From: Rhodococcus ruber
GTDB lineage: Bacteria > Actinomycetota > Actinomycetes > Mycobacteriales > Mycobacteriaceae
Length of the DNA: 64,000 nucleotides
Assembly: GCF_027270735.1 (NCBI RefSeq)
Contig: NZ_JAPWIJ010000006.1
Location: forward strand, 124,001-188,000
Reading direction: 5' to 3'
Positions 29,145 to 37,710 of the stretch are shown here, piece after piece. Under the pieces are notes generated by a model. That model worked only from the letters and a program-made list of their open reading frames with translations. It ran no database searches and had not been told where the DNA came from. A program made the position numbers and the translations under genes. The stretch's first letter is position 1. Each line of letters begins with the position of its first letter.

Positions 29145-29639
29145 TTGAGCGTCAGCAATGACAAGGGATACGGAAACGGCGTCCCGAACACGATTTCGTC
29201 GATACCTCTGACCGATGTCGATGCCCGCACCCCTGGTAGCGCCAGCATCGGAAATCTCGTCAAGGACGCCACCACCCAGGTCTCGACGCTCGTGCGCGCC
29301 GAAGTCGCCCTCGCCAAGGCCGAGGTCACCGGCGAGGTCAAGAAGGGTCTGCAGGGCAGCGTCTTCTTCATCGTCGCGCTGACGGTGCTGCTGTTCAGTA
29401 CGTTCTTCTTCTTCTTCTTCGCCGCCGAACTGCTCGACGTGTGGCTCTACCGCTGGGCGGCCTTCCTCATCGTGTTCGCCGTCATGGTGTTGGCCGCGGC
29501 GCTGTTCGGTTTCCTCGGCTATCGCCGAGTGAAGAAGCTGCGCAAGCCCGAGAAGACCATCGACTCGCTCAAGCAGGCGTCGACGGTGCTGCCGAACCAG
29601 CACGATTCCATCCCCGGAATTCCCGGCTACAAGAAGTAG
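29145..29639 (+). CDS. Phage holin superfamily III-like membrane protein (Rv3669-like)
   Basis: 164 residues from a TTG at 29145; earlier in-frame starts give a long arginine-rich head unlike the family. The N-terminal SIGNLVKDATTQVSTLVRAEVALAKAEVTGEVKKG is an amphipathic helix. Two membrane segments follow (GSVFFIVALTVLLFSTFFFFFF and WAAFLIVFAVMVLAAALFG). The C-terminus is basic and soluble. This matches the DUF1469/holin-X type found widely in actinobacterial chromosomes and not tied to lysis. It sits just ahead of the epoxide-hydrolase gene, as Rv3669 precedes ephE, so it belongs to the conserved backbone. Confidence 0.8.
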   Translation: MSVSNDKGYGNGVPNTISSIPLTDVDARTPGSASIGNLVKDATTQVSTLVRAEVALAKAEVTGEVKKGLQGSVFFIVALTVLLFSTFFFFFFAAELLDVWLYRWAAFLIVFAVMVLAAALFGFLGYRRVKKLRKPEKTIDSLKQASTVLPNQHDSIPGIPGYKK

Positions 29640-29663
29640 TCGACGCCCGGCGAGTCGAGCAGT

Positions 29664-30596
29664 ATGAATCAACCCGATCCGTCCACGGTCCGCTATCCGG
29701 GACAGTGGATCCATCGCGATATACACGCCAACGGAATCCGGTTCCACATCGTCGAAGTCGGCGAACACGAACCGAACGCGCCGCTGGTGGTCCTACTGCA
29801 CGGCTTCGCCGATTTCTGGTACTCCTGGCGACACCAACTCGACGCACTCGCTCGGTCCGGTGTCCGCGCCATCGCCGTCGACCTGCGTGGGTACGGCGAT
29901 TCCGACAAACCCCCACGCGGATACGACGGGTGGACCCTGGCCGGCGACATCGTCGGCCTGATTCGCGCCCTCGGCTACCCGAACGCCACGTTCGTCGGCC
30001 ACGCCGACGGCGGACTGGTCTGCTGGGCCAGTTCGGCTCTCCATCCACGTCTGGTGCGCTCGATGGTGCTGATCAACGCCCCACATCCCATCTCCCTGCG
30101 CCGCGCCGTGTTGAAGGATTCTGCACAACGCGCGGCTCTGCTGCCGCACTTCGTTCGCTACCAGGTTCCGCTGCGGCCCGAAAGGCTGCTGACGCGTCGA
30201 GGCGGCGGCGCGGTGGAAGAACTGATGCGTAGTCGAGCCGGGTCCGCATGGAAGAGCACCGAGGATTTCGCAGACACCGCAGCCAAGATGAGCTCGGCCA
30301 TCCGCATTCCCGGTGCCGCACATTGTGCGCTCGAATATCAACGCTGGGCGTTCCGTAGCCAGTTCCGCTCCGACGGCCGCCGCTTCATGGATGCCGTCGA
30401 CGTACGCACCTCGATTCCCGTCGCGCAGATCATCGGCGACCTGGACCCGTACGTGCTGCCCACCACCCTCGATCGGGATCGGCACTGGGCCCCGGGCCTG
30501 ACGCGTCGAACAGTGCGGGACGTGGGGCACTACGTGCACCAGGAAGCACCGGATGTGGTGTCCGAGGAGATCCTGCGCATCGTGCGCGAGGACTAG
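29664..30596 (+). CDS. ephE: Alpha/beta-hydrolase, epoxide hydrolase (EphE-like)
   Basis: 310 residues. Oxyanion-hole motif LLHGFADFWYSWRHQ, then DLRGYGDSDKPP, and the nucleophile elbow VGHADGG with aspartate, which points to epoxide or haloalkane hydrolysis rather than esterase activity. Charge-relay acid in IGDLDPYVLP and histidine in DVGHYVHQEAPD. The gene starts 24 bases after the holin-like gene on the same strand. In M. tuberculosis the same pair is Rv3669-ephE. The physiological epoxide is unknown. Confidence 0.85.
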   Translation: MNQPDPSTVRYPGQWIHRDIHANGIRFHIVEVGEHEPNAPLVVLLHGFADFWYSWRHQLDALARSGVRAIAVDLRGYGDSDKPPRGYDGWTLAGDIVGLIRALGYPNATFVGHADGGLVCWASSALHPRLVRSMVLINAPHPISLRRAVLKDSAQRAALLPHFVRYQVPLRPERLLTRRGGGAVEELMRSRAGSAWKSTEDFADTAAKMSSAIRIPGAAHCALEYQRWAFRSQFRSDGRRFMDAVDVRTSIPVAQIIGDLDPYVLPTTLDRDRHWAPGLTRRTVRDVGHYVHQEAPDVVSEEILRIVRED

Positions 30597-30618
30597 ACGA
30601 CCGGGCTGGACGACTGGG

Positions 30619-31809
30619 TCAGACGATGCAGTCGCCGGTACCCACGCTGACCGGCGCATCGAAGCTGCGCGCCAGCTCGTCCGCGATCTCCGACGCGGTC
30701 AGCACGAATCCGGTGTCGGGGTCGTCGACAGCGGCGCCGAACACGACACCGAGAACCTCACCGGACGAGTTGACCAGTGGTCCACCGGAATTGCCCTGTC
30801 GCACCGATCCGCGCACCGTGTAGACCTCGCGTTGGACGGTTCCGGTGCGGTAGATGTCGGGGCCGCTGAGGTTGATGATCTCGCGGATCCGAGCCGGGCT
30901 CGCCGTGTAGGGACCGCCGCCGGGGTAACCGAGCACGATGGCGTCGGATCCGGATTCGGCCGGCGTCGGAGCAAAATTCAGCACCGGTGCCTGCAGCTGC
31001 GAAACACGAAGCACCGCAACGTCTTCTTCGGGGTCGAACAGTACGACATCGGCGTCGAGCGGGCCGTTGGGTGAATCGACGGTCACCTCGGACGTACCTG
31101 CCACGACGTGCGCATTGGTCATCACCAGGTCGGACCCGACGACGAAACCAGAGCCTTCGAGGGCCTTCTGGCAGCTCGGCGCGATGCCGTTGATCTTGAT
31201 GACGCTGGATTGCAGCGCCACCGGAATCGGACCCGCTGCGAGGCCGGAATCCGGCGCCGCGACGTCGGCAACCGGCGTACGACCGAACGGTCCGATGACG
31301 TCCGGCAATCCGGACGTGTCGAGCAGCGCCGAGAATTCCTTGGGCACCTGACGCAACCAGTCGGGTGCCACCTCGTCGACTTTGCCCAGGACCGTCGAGC
31401 CACGCACCGCACTGGCGACCTCGGGCTGCGAGGACGACGTCAGCGGAATGGCGAGCAGCCATGCGGCAGCGAGAACGGCCGCGGCCTGCAGACCGGCCCC
31501 GATCGTACTGTCCACGGATCTGGCTGCGCGCGAATGTATTCCGCTGCGCAGCGCGCGACCGAGAACCATGCCGGCTACCTCGCCGACGATCACCAACACC
31601 ACGATCAACGCGATGCCGACGAATACCCGCATTCGCGAACCGTCGACGTGCTCGAGCACGTGCGGTGCCACCAGAATGCCGGCAACGGCCCCGAGCACGA
31701 CGCCGAGAAACGCCAGCGCCGACGCCACCGCACCCTGCCGCCATCCCGATGTTGCCGCCAACAGTGCGATGGCGACCACCGCGATATCGACCCACCCTGA
31801 ACCCGTCAC
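30619..31809 (-). CDS. marP: Membrane-anchored periplasmic serine protease MarP
   Basis: 396 residues from a GTG at 31809 that overlaps the nudix gene stop (GTGA). Four hydrophobic helices in the first 120 residues (CvpA-like domain) are followed by an extracytoplasmic chymotrypsin-like protease. Catalytic triad: H234 (MTNAHVVAG), D263 (EEDVAVLRV) and S341 (RQGNSGGPL). Cysteines C213 and C394 match the regulatory disulfide of Rv3671c. MarP is needed for acid and oxidative stress resistance in M. tuberculosis. All key residues are present here. It is the last gene of the nth-tlpA-nudix-marP operon. Confidence 0.93.
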   Translation of the reverse strand: MTGSGWVDIAVVAIALLAATSGWRQGAVASALAFLGVVLGAVAGILVAPHVLEHVDGSRMRVFVGIALIVVLVIVGEVAGMVLGRALRSGIHSRAARSVDSTIGAGLQAAAVLAAAWLLAIPLTSSSQPEVASAVRGSTVLGKVDEVAPDWLRQVPKEFSALLDTSGLPDVIGPFGRTPVADVAAPDSGLAAGPIPVALQSSVIKINGIAPSCQKALEGSGFVVGSDLVMTNAHVVAGTSEVTVDSPNGPLDADVVLFDPEEDVAVLRVSQLQAPVLNFAPTPAESGSDAIVLGYPGGGPYTASPARIREIINLSGPDIYRTGTVQREVYTVRGSVRQGNSGGPLVNSSGEVLGVVFGAAVDDPDTGFVLTASEIADELARSFDAPVSVGTGDCIV

Positions 31810-32519
31810 CGATCGAGCCTCGCTCCTACCGCAGTCAAGCTGGCCTCCAGATCGCGTATGTCCCCCGTGTCCCAGTCGGACTCCCAGCCCGACACAGCGA
31901 GCAGGCCCGCCAGAATACCGCCCGTGAATCCCCACACCAGCATTCCCTGTACCGAAAAGGCCGGGCCCTGGTAGCCGGCGGGATGGCGCACCTGGAATCG
32001 GTTGTCCGGATCGAGCAACTCTCGCAACGGAACTCGCACCACCCGCTCGGTTTCGCCCGCGTCGACCACCCGAACCGGACTCGGGGCCTGCCAGTACGAG
32101 AGCACCGGCACCACATCGAAGCGCGACGGCGGCACATAGATCCCCGGCATCGTCGCCAGCGGTACGACGCCGGCGGGGTCGAGACCGGTTTCCTCCTGCG
32201 CCTCCCGTAGCGCAGTACCGATGGGACCGTCGTCGCCGGGATCGGTGGCACCACCGGGGAAGGCGATCTGACCGCTGTGATCGCGCAGCGTCGACGCGCG
32301 CTGGGTCAGCAGTACGTCGGCATCGGCGGGTAGCCCACCGGGAGCGGTCGGATCAGCGGCGGCCGGCCCGCCGAAGAGCACCAACACCGCCGCGGAACGA
32401 GTTCGGTCGGCCGGCTGCGCGTGCCGCTGCAGCACCGGGTTGATGCCGGTGGTGTCGGTCAGTCCGTTCGCGCTGCCGGCGACGTCGAGCATGCGCCCGA
32501 GCCACTCGGGCGCGCTCAC
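31806..32519 (-). CDS. Nudix hydrolase, CoA pyrophosphatase type
   Basis: 237 residues. The CoA-specific signature SGQIAFPGGATDPGD stands just before a complete Nudix box ending REAQEETGL, the arrangement of NUDT7/YeaB-type CoA diphosphatases. It would cleave CoA or acyl-CoA to phosphopantetheine and 3',5'-ADP, perhaps removing damaged CoA. GTG start at 32519 overlaps the tlpA stop; its own stop overlaps marP. Rv3672c counterpart. Confidence 0.88.
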   Translation of the reverse strand: MSAPEWLGRMLDVAGSANGLTDTTGINPVLQRHAQPADRTRSAAVLVLFGGPAAADPTAPGGLPADADVLLTQRASTLRDHSGQIAFPGGATDPGDDGPIGTALREAQEETGLDPAGVVPLATMPGIYVPPSRFDVVPVLSYWQAPSPVRVVDAGETERVVRVPLRELLDPDNRFQVRHPAGYQGPAFSVQGMLVWGFTGGILAGLLAVSGWESDWDTGDIRDLEASLTAVGARLDR

Positions 32520-33178
32520 GACGCGACTCCGAGATTCTCGCGCACGGCGTCGGCGATGTCGTCGACGCTCGAGAAGGGTTGAGGTAGCACCTTGGCGACA
32601 GTGCCATCCGCAGATATCAAAACGGATACGGGCAGGACGTTCGGTGCTCCCACCGCGGCCGCGATGCGGCCGCCGCCGTCCTGAACTCCGGGCAGAGTGA
32701 CCCCGTAATCGGTGAGCCGAGTGAGGCCGTTCGCCTCGTTGGCGTCGTTGTGCACCGTGAGGACCGTGACGGCATCACCCGCCCGCTCAGCGTATTGCTG
32801 CAGGTACGGCAGTTCCTCCGCGCAGGGTCCGCACCAGTAGGCCCAGATGTTCAGCAGCGCGGGTCGACCGGCCAGGGCCTGGCCCAGGTCGACGTACGAG
32901 CCGTCGCCGATGCATTCGAGTGTGATGCCCGTCAACGGGCCCGTCGACGTGCCCGACGGCGTCGGACATGCGGCCAGACCGGCGCTGCGTCGCAGCGGTG
33001 CGAGAGCTTCGGGTGTGTCGGCGGCGCGGCGTTCGGCCGTCGACGGTCCCGCCTGCCCGAGTCCGGGACCGTCCGAGCGCTGCGCGCCGGGAGATTCACT
33101 GCGGGGCCAGAGCGCGTAGACCATCCCGACGACGAGAATGAGCGCAACAAGAGACCAGCGAAGAGCGGCTTTGTTCAC
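32516..33178 (-). CDS. TlpA-type membrane-anchored thiol-disulfide protein
   Basis: 220 residues. An N-terminal signal anchor ([18 protein letters not shown]) is followed by a linker and a thioredoxin fold with the active site [15 protein letters not shown] and a cis-proline region NVLPVSV. An extra cysteine pair (AACPTP, LECIGD) precedes the fold. It acts outside the membrane, reducing or shuffling disulfides. GTG at 33178 overlaps the nth stop. Rv3673c counterpart. Being next to marP, which itself has a regulatory disulfide, a functional link is tempting but not shown. Confidence 0.88.
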   Translation of the reverse strand: MNKAALRWSLVALILVVGMVYALWPRSESPGAQRSDGPGLGQAGPSTAERRAADTPEALAPLRRSAGLAACPTPSGTSTGPLTGITLECIGDGSYVDLGQALAGRPALLNIWAYWCGPCAEELPYLQQYAERAGDAVTVLTVHNDANEANGLTRLTDYGVTLPGVQDGGGRIAAAVGAPNVLPVSVLISADGTVAKVLPQPFSSVDDIADAVRENLGVAS

Positions 33179-33942
33179 GACACGATTCCGGCAAGAGCGA
33201 GAAGGTGTTCGGTCTCGGGGCCCCTCACCAGGGCTGCAGCGGCGGCCGGATCGGTCGGACCCAAGCCGAACGACGGGCAGTCCTTCGCGAGGACACACAC
33301 CCCACACGCCGGCGTACGGGAGTGGCAGACGCGTCGGCCGTGGAAGATGACGCGATGCGAGAGCAGAGTCCACTCTTTGCGCTCGATCAATGCACCGACC
33401 GCGTGCTCGACCTTGACCGGGTCCTCTTCCTCCGTCCACTGCCAGCGCCGCACCAGCCGACCGAAGTGGGTGTCGACCGTGATGCCGGGTACGTCGAACG
33501 CATTGCCGAGAACGACGTTGGCCGTCTTGCGGCCGATACCCGGCAGGGTGACGAGGTCTTTCAGGGTCGCCGGCACTTCGCCGTCGAAGTTCTCCAGCAA
33601 CTTCTGGCCGAGACCGATCAACGAGTTCGCCTTGTTGCGATAGAACCCCGTGGTGCGGATGAACTCCTCGAGTTCGGTCCGGTCGGCCTCGGCGTAGTCG
33701 CGGGCTGTGCGGTATCTCACGAACAGTGCCGGAGTGACCATGTTGACGCGCTTGTCGGTGCACTGCGCGGACAGGATGGTCGCCACCGCCAATTCGAGGG
33801 GCGTGGTGAAGTCGAGTTCGCAGTACACGTGCGGAAAGGCGACCCCGAGCGTCCGGTTCATTCGCCGAGCTCGACGCACGAGCCCGAGGTGCGTCTCCTC
33901 GCGTTTGCGCACGTCGGGGCGTTTCGGAGCTGTCGAATCCAC
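33175..33942 (-). CDS. nth: Endonuclease III
   Basis: DNA glycosylase/AP lyase for oxidised pyrimidines. 255 residues. Helix-hairpin-helix [14 protein letters not shown] with catalytic lysine K139, catalytic aspartate D157 in [10 protein letters not shown], and a 4Fe-4S cluster loop with C206, C213, C216 and C222 (C-x6-C-x2-C-x5-C). All required residues are present. It is the first gene of the nth-tlpA-nudix-marP unit and reads away from the small membrane gene at 34035. Rv3674c counterpart. Confidence 0.96.
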   Translation of the reverse strand: MDSTAPKRPDVRKREETHLGLVRRARRMNRTLGVAFPHVYCELDFTTPLELAVATILSAQCTDKRVNMVTPALFVRYRTARDYAEADRTELEEFIRTTGFYRNKANSLIGLGQKLLENFDGEVPATLKDLVTLPGIGRKTANVVLGNAFDVPGITVDTHFGRLVRRWQWTEEEDPVKVEHAVGALIERKEWTLLSHRVIFHGRRVCHSRTPACGVCVLAKDCPSFGLGPTDPAAAAALVRGPETEHLLALAGIVS

Positions 33943-34034
33943 TCCACAACTGTACGGACAAGAATGCGTAACGAACTACGCGACCGCACCGAGCTGTGTT
34001 TGTATCGAGACCTTTTCGGTGTTAACTGGCCGGT

Positions 34035-34304
34035 ATGCAAGGACTCGCCGTGGTGCTCTTTCCGGTACTACTCATGCTCTTCGCACTCGCGATGGAGCGC
34101 GTCGAGTTCCGACTCAGCAAGCTCGGCGTTCGGGAGCACGAAGTAGAGGAATTCCTCGATCAGGCGAGCAGGTCCGAGGTCGCCACACTGGCCAACGAAG
34201 GCTTCCCGCACGCGCTGGCTCGTTTCAACACCCGCAAGCGTCGGCAGACCCCACCGCGGACCATCGACACGCGCGACGGCATGGTCGACCAACGCGCCAG
34301 CTGA
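34035..34304 (+). CDS. Small membrane-anchored protein (Rv3675-like)
   Basis: 89 residues. One N-terminal membrane helix (LAVVLFPVLLMLFALAMERVE), then a charged cytoplasmic tail of about 65 residues with REHEVEEFLDQASRSEV. I do not know its function. It lies between nth and crp as Rv3675 does, so it is part of the conserved order. ATG start at 34035. A hairpin with a TTCG loop lies about 95 bases past its stop. Confidence 0.75.
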   Translation: MQGLAVVLFPVLLMLFALAMERVEFRLSKLGVREHEVEEFLDQASRSEVATLANEGFPHALARFNTRKRRQTPPRTIDTRDGMVDQRAS

Positions 34305-34399
34305 GCCACCGATTTGTCCGATAGGCCGCGATTTCGATGAATTTTCGGTGAACGGGAACACACAGGCAATCGCTCTGGCAACCTGTGGTGGCGTCGATC

Positions 34400-34417
34400 A
34401 CTCGGTTTCGACCGAGT
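34400..34417 (+). terminator. TTCG-loop hairpin between the small membrane gene and crp
   Basis: Perfect 7-base stem (34400-34406 with 34411-34417) around a TTCG loop. There is no U-tract. It may end the upstream transcript or form part of a structured crp leader. Confidence 0.45.
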
Positions 34418-34476
34418 CGAAGTAGACTCCCCTGAGGTAATTGTTGTGTTTGAACATTGCACCGGCTTCGACGCCT

Positions 34477-34494
34477 GAACTGCCCACGCAGTTC
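34477..34494 (+). other. Second hairpin in the crp leader
   Basis: Perfect 7-base stem (GAACTGC at 34477-34483 with 34488-34494) and a CCAC loop, 79 bases before the crp start. A possible -10 (TACAAA) lies downstream of it near 34515-34520. Whether the hairpin is transcribed depends on which promoter is used. Confidence 0.35.
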
Positions 34495-34572
34495 GGTGGG
34501 TGGCACGACTGTGTACAAACGCCTTCGGTGGTGTGGGTTTTCCGCATCGCCGACATCCCTAAAGGAGCGCAA

Positions 34573-35247
34573 GTGGACGACGTCCTGGCACGGGCCGGCA
34601 TCTTCCAAGGAGTCGAACCCTCTGCGGTTGCGGCCCTGACGAAGCAGCTGCAGCCTGTCGATTTCCCCCGCGGACACGTCGTGTTCAACGAGGGTGAGCC
34701 CGGAGACCGGCTCTACATCATCGTTTCCGGCAAGATCAAGCTCGGACGACGCTCTCCCGACGGCCGCGAGAACCTGCTGACGATCATGGGACCGTCGGAC
34801 ATGTTCGGCGAGCTCTCCATCTTCGATCCCGGCCCCCGTACGTCCTCGGCCACCACGGTCACCGAGGTCCGCGCGGTCAGCATGGACCGCGCTGCACTCA
34901 AGGACTGGATCGACCAGCGACCCGAGATCGCCGAGCAGCTCCTGCGCGTGCTGGCTCGCCGGTTGCGCCGCACCAACAACAACCTGGCCGACCTCATCTT
35001 CACCGACGTCCCCGGACGAGTCGCGAAGGCGCTGCTGCAGCTCGCGCAGCGCTTCGGCACGCAGGAGGCGGGATCGCTTCGCGTGACCCACGACCTGACG
35101 CAGGAAGAGATCGCTCAGCTCGTCGGTGCCTCTCGTGAGACCGTCAACAAGGCACTCGCCGATTTCGCACACCGCGGTTGGTTGCGCCTCGAGGGCAAGT
35201 CCGTGCTGATCTCGGACTCCGAGCGTCTGGCCCGCCGAGCTCGCTAG
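34573..35247 (+). CDS. crp: cAMP receptor protein family regulator (Crp/GlxR)
   Basis: Global cAMP-responsive transcription factor. 224 residues, the exact length of M. tuberculosis Crp (Rv3676). cAMP pocket: [17 protein letters not shown] with E80, R89 and T90. The C-terminal winged helix holds the recognition helix in [24 protein letters not shown]. The GTG at 34573 is chosen because of an AAAGGAG ribosome site 6-7 bases ahead and the family N-terminus ([15 protein letters not shown]). Longer in-frame readings are not needed. Expected binding sites of TGTGA-N6-TCACA type occur near acs and whiB4 in this window. Confidence 0.96.
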   Translation: MDDVLARAGIFQGVEPSAVAALTKQLQPVDFPRGHVVFNEGEPGDRLYIIVSGKIKLGRRSPDGRENLLTIMGPSDMFGELSIFDPGPRTSSATTVTEVRAVSMDRAALKDWIDQRPEIAEQLLRVLARRLRRTNNNLADLIFTDVPGRVAKALLQLAQRFGTQEAGSLRVTHDLTQEEIAQLVGASRETVNKALADFAHRGWLRLEGKSVLISDSERLARRAR

Positions 35248-36044
35248 ACAGACCCGTTCTCTCTGAGGTAGGCCAGCTGCGTCTTGACCGACATCCGCGC
35301 AGCCGGCCATAACTTCTTGTCCACGTCCGAGTAGACGTGGCGTACCACCTGCATCGGTTTTGCGTTCTCGCCGATCTCGACGAGCGCCGCACGAACCTGG
35401 TCCAACCGCTGCCGACGGTGAGCGCGATACGCTCGCGCCACCTCGGCAGCGTCCGGTAGTTCGGGCCCGTGCCCAGGCAGAACCGTCTTCCCGGCACCTG
35501 CTGCTTCCAGCCGGTCCAACGAGTCGAGGTAGTCCGCGAGGGAGCCGTCCTTCGGGTCGAGCACCGTGGTGCCGCGGCCGAGGATCGTGTCGCCGGTCAG
35601 GATTGCGTCATCGAGCACGAAGCTCACCGAATCCGCTGTGTGTCCGGGCGTGTGCAGTACTTCGATCCGTAGCCCCGCTGCCTCGATGACTTCGCCGTCG
35701 GCAAGGGTTGCGCCATCCCCGTACAGAAACTTCTCGCCGATCGCCCGTACCGGAGCGGACGACGTGCGGTGGAACCGCTTCACTCCGCCTGTGTGATCCG
35801 CGTGGCGATGGGTCACGAGCGTCAGAACCACCGTGCCCGACGCGGCGACGGCGTCGAGATGGGCGCGGTCCTTCGGCCCCGGATCGACGACGATGCACTC
35901 CTCGGCACCCGGCGCACGAAGAATCCAGGTGTTCGTTCCGTCGAGAGTCATCTTGCCCGGGTTGTCGGCAAGCAGAACCGACGCGGTCGGCGTCACCTGC
36001 CGAAGAAGTCCGTACGCGGGATGCTGGGGGTTCGAGACGGCCAT
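35244..36044 (-). CDS. Metallo-beta-lactamase fold hydrolase (Rv3677c-like)
   Basis: 266 residues. The zinc motif [10 protein letters not shown] is complete, with further ligands in [17 protein letters not shown] and VLPGHGPE. The overall pattern matches glyoxalase II/LACTB2-like hydrolases, and the C-terminal winged-helix-like tail ([26 protein letters not shown]) points to the LACTB2/RNase-like group. The ATG at 36044 is used; the longer reading overlaps the divergent oxidoreductase gene. Its stop and the crp stop share one CTAG (35244-35247). Substrate unknown. Confidence 0.85.
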   Translation of the reverse strand: MAVSNPQHPAYGLLRQVTPTASVLLADNPGKMTLDGTNTWILRAPGAEECIVVDPGPKDRAHLDAVAASGTVVLTLVTHRHADHTGGVKRFHRTSSAPVRAIGEKFLYGDGATLADGEVIEAAGLRIEVLHTPGHTADSVSFVLDDAILTGDTILGRGTTVLDPKDGSLADYLDSLDRLEAAGAGKTVLPGHGPELPDAAEVARAYRAHRRQRLDQVRAALVEIGENAKPMQVVRHVYSDVDKKLWPAARMSVKTQLAYLRENGSV

Positions 36045-36102
36045 GAAAGTACTGTAGGTCGCCCGCCCCAGGCCGTGGTGACGAGGACTACCGTCGACTC
36101 TC

Positions 36103-36957
36103 ATGAAGATCGGACTCGTCGGAGCGGGCCCCTGGGCTCGCAAGACTCAAGCCCCCTCGCTGCTCGCTCATCCGGGAGTGGACTTCACCGGAGTGTGGGC
36201 ACGCAGACCGGAAGCCGCGGCCGAACTGGGAGCACCGGTCTTCGACTCGTTCGACGCATTGTTGGGCGCAGTCGACGCGGTGGCGTTCGCAGTGCCACCC
36301 GCCGTACAGGCCGGGTACGCACTGCGCGCAGTCGAGGCAGGCAAACATGTGTTGCTGGACAAACCGATTGCGGCAACCGTGGCCGAGGCCGAGGAACTTG
36401 CTGCTGCCGTCACGGCAGCCGGAGTGCGGTCGATGGTGACCTTGACTCTCCGATTCGCCCCGGAGACAAGACAATTCCTCGACGCTGCGGCCGGACGCAC
36501 CTGGGCAGCAGGATCGGGAACCTGGTTCTCCGGAGCGATCCTCGGCGGGGCATACGCCAATTCACAGTGGCGACACGACGACGGGGCGATACTCGACATC
36601 GGGCCACACGTGTTCGACCTACTCGACGCTGCGCTGGGACCCATTGCACGCGTTGCCTACTCGCACCGCGAGGTGGCGTCGGACAGTTGGACGGTTGTGC
36701 TCGAACACGAGGGCGGTGCCCGCAGCACCGTGCAGTTGTCACTGCGGACCCCGATCACGCCCTCGCTCATGCGCATCGAGCTGAGCGGTACCGACGGAGT
36801 CGAGACCCTCACCGATCGATCCACCTCGTCGACCGATTGTTTCGCCGTGTTGCTGGACGAGTTCCTCGAATCCGTCGAGTCGGGTGTGGACCACGAATGC
36901 TCGGTGCACCGAGGCCTGCATCTGCAGAAGGTGATCAGCGCGGCCGCGCCCCAGTGA
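36103..36957 (+). CDS. Gfo/Idh/MocA-family oxidoreductase
   Basis: 284 residues. An N-terminal Rossmann fold starts KIGLVGAGPWARKTQAPSL. The family motif with the catalytic-site lysine, HVLLDKPIA, is at about residue 85. The C-terminal sheet domain includes GGAYANSQWRHDDGAILDIGPHVFDLL with the usual D-x3-H pair. It would oxidise or reduce a sugar, inositol or similar compound with NAD(P). Substrate cannot be told. It stands alone between the divergent MBL gene and convergent ridA. Confidence 0.85.
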   Translation: MKIGLVGAGPWARKTQAPSLLAHPGVDFTGVWARRPEAAAELGAPVFDSFDALLGAVDAVAFAVPPAVQAGYALRAVEAGKHVLLDKPIAATVAEAEELAAAVTAAGVRSMVTLTLRFAPETRQFLDAAAGRTWAAGSGTWFSGAILGGAYANSQWRHDDGAILDIGPHVFDLLDAALGPIARVAYSHREVASDSWTVVLEHEGGARSTVQLSLRTPITPSLMRIELSGTDGVETLTDRSTSSTDCFAVLLDEFLESVESGVDHECSVHRGLHLQKVISAAAPQ

Positions 36958-36972
36958 CGTGCGGCTGCGCCC

Positions 36973-37018
36973 CAGTGGCGTGGTCAGGTGCCCCAGAGGG
37001 CACATAAGCACACCACTG
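36973..37018. repeat. Compound palindrome at a convergent gene boundary (copy 1)
   Basis: Outer arms 36973-36982 and 37009-37018 pair at 9 of 10 positions. An inner perfect 5-base hairpin (TGCCC-CAGA-GGGCA, 36989-37002) sits inside. It closely resembles the element at 44274-44319. It lies between two convergent stops, so it may act as a two-way terminator. Confidence 0.6.
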
Positions 37019-37022
37019 CGCG

Positions 37023-37481
37023 TCAGCGCAGTTCGACGATGAGCTCCACTTCCACCGAAGCACCCAGGGGCAGCTCGGCCACTCCCACGGCCGAGCGCGC
37101 GTGCTTACCTGCATCTCCGAAGATCTCACCGATGACGTTCGACGCCCCGTTGATCACCCCGGGCTGGCCGGTGAACCCCGGCGCGGACGCCACGAAGCCG
37201 ACGGCCTTGACCACGCGGGCGATCGAGTCGATGCCGACGAGGCCATGGACCGCGGCGAGCGCGTTCAGAGCGCAGATGCGCGCCGCTGCAGTGGCGTCGT
37301 CCGCCGAGACGTCGGAGCCGACCTTGCCCACGGACGTCAGAGTTCCGTCCACGATCGGCAGCTGACCCGAGGTGTACACGAGGGAACCCACCTGTACCGC
37401 GGGGACGTATGCCGCCAGCGGCGGGACGACCTCGGGCAGCTCGATACCCAGCTCGGACAGTCGTTCGCTCCAGTTGGCCAC
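37023..37481 (-). CDS. ridA: RidA/YjgF-family enamine/imine deaminase (Rv3678c-like)
   Basis: 152 residues, RidA fold of the longer, N-terminally extended type. Landmarks: VPPLAAYVPAVQVGSLVYTSGQLP, an ICALNALAAVHGLVG helix, and a C-terminal NGASNVIGEIFGDAGKHARSAVGVAELP stretch. The arginine of the active site (HARSAVGV) is present. It hydrolyses reactive enamines and imines made by PLP enzymes. It is separated from the upstream DUF4177 gene by only five bases, so the two are likely co-transcribed. Confidence 0.88.
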   Translation of the reverse strand: MANWSERLSELGIELPEVVPPLAAYVPAVQVGSLVYTSGQLPIVDGTLTSVGKVGSDVSADDATAAARICALNALAAVHGLVGIDSIARVVKAVGFVASAPGFTGQPGVINGASNVIGEIFGDAGKHARSAVGVAELPLGASVEVELIVELR

Positions 37482-37486
37482 CGCGC

Positions 37487-37654
37487 TCAGGCCTTCGGAC
37501 GCTTGAAGTACGCGACCAGAGTGTCGCCGCCGTTGGGTCCGGCCATGATCGTCACGAGCTCCCAGCCCTCGGAGCCGTAATTGTCGAGAATCTGCTTGGT
37601 GGCGTGAATCAGAACCGGTGCGGTGAAGTACTCCCAGATGATCTTTTCGCTCAT
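37487..37654 (-). CDS. DUF4177-type small protein (Rv3678A-like)
   Basis: A 55-residue protein starting MSEKIIWEYFTAPVLIH, with NYGSEGWELVTIMAGPNG in the middle, the typical core of DUF4177 proteins. No signal or membrane segment. The function is unknown. It sits five bases upstream of ridA, as in mycobacteria. Longer in-frame readings upstream overlap the divergent acyltransferase gene and are not credible. Confidence 0.8.
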   Translation of the reverse strand: MSEKIIWEYFTAPVLIHATKQILDNYGSEGWELVTIMAGPNGGDTLVAYFKRPKA

Positions 37655-37710
37655 GCTGTTGACCCTATCGTCCGGTGGTGGCCCCGGTGCGGTCGATCTA
37701 GGGTCGATGA

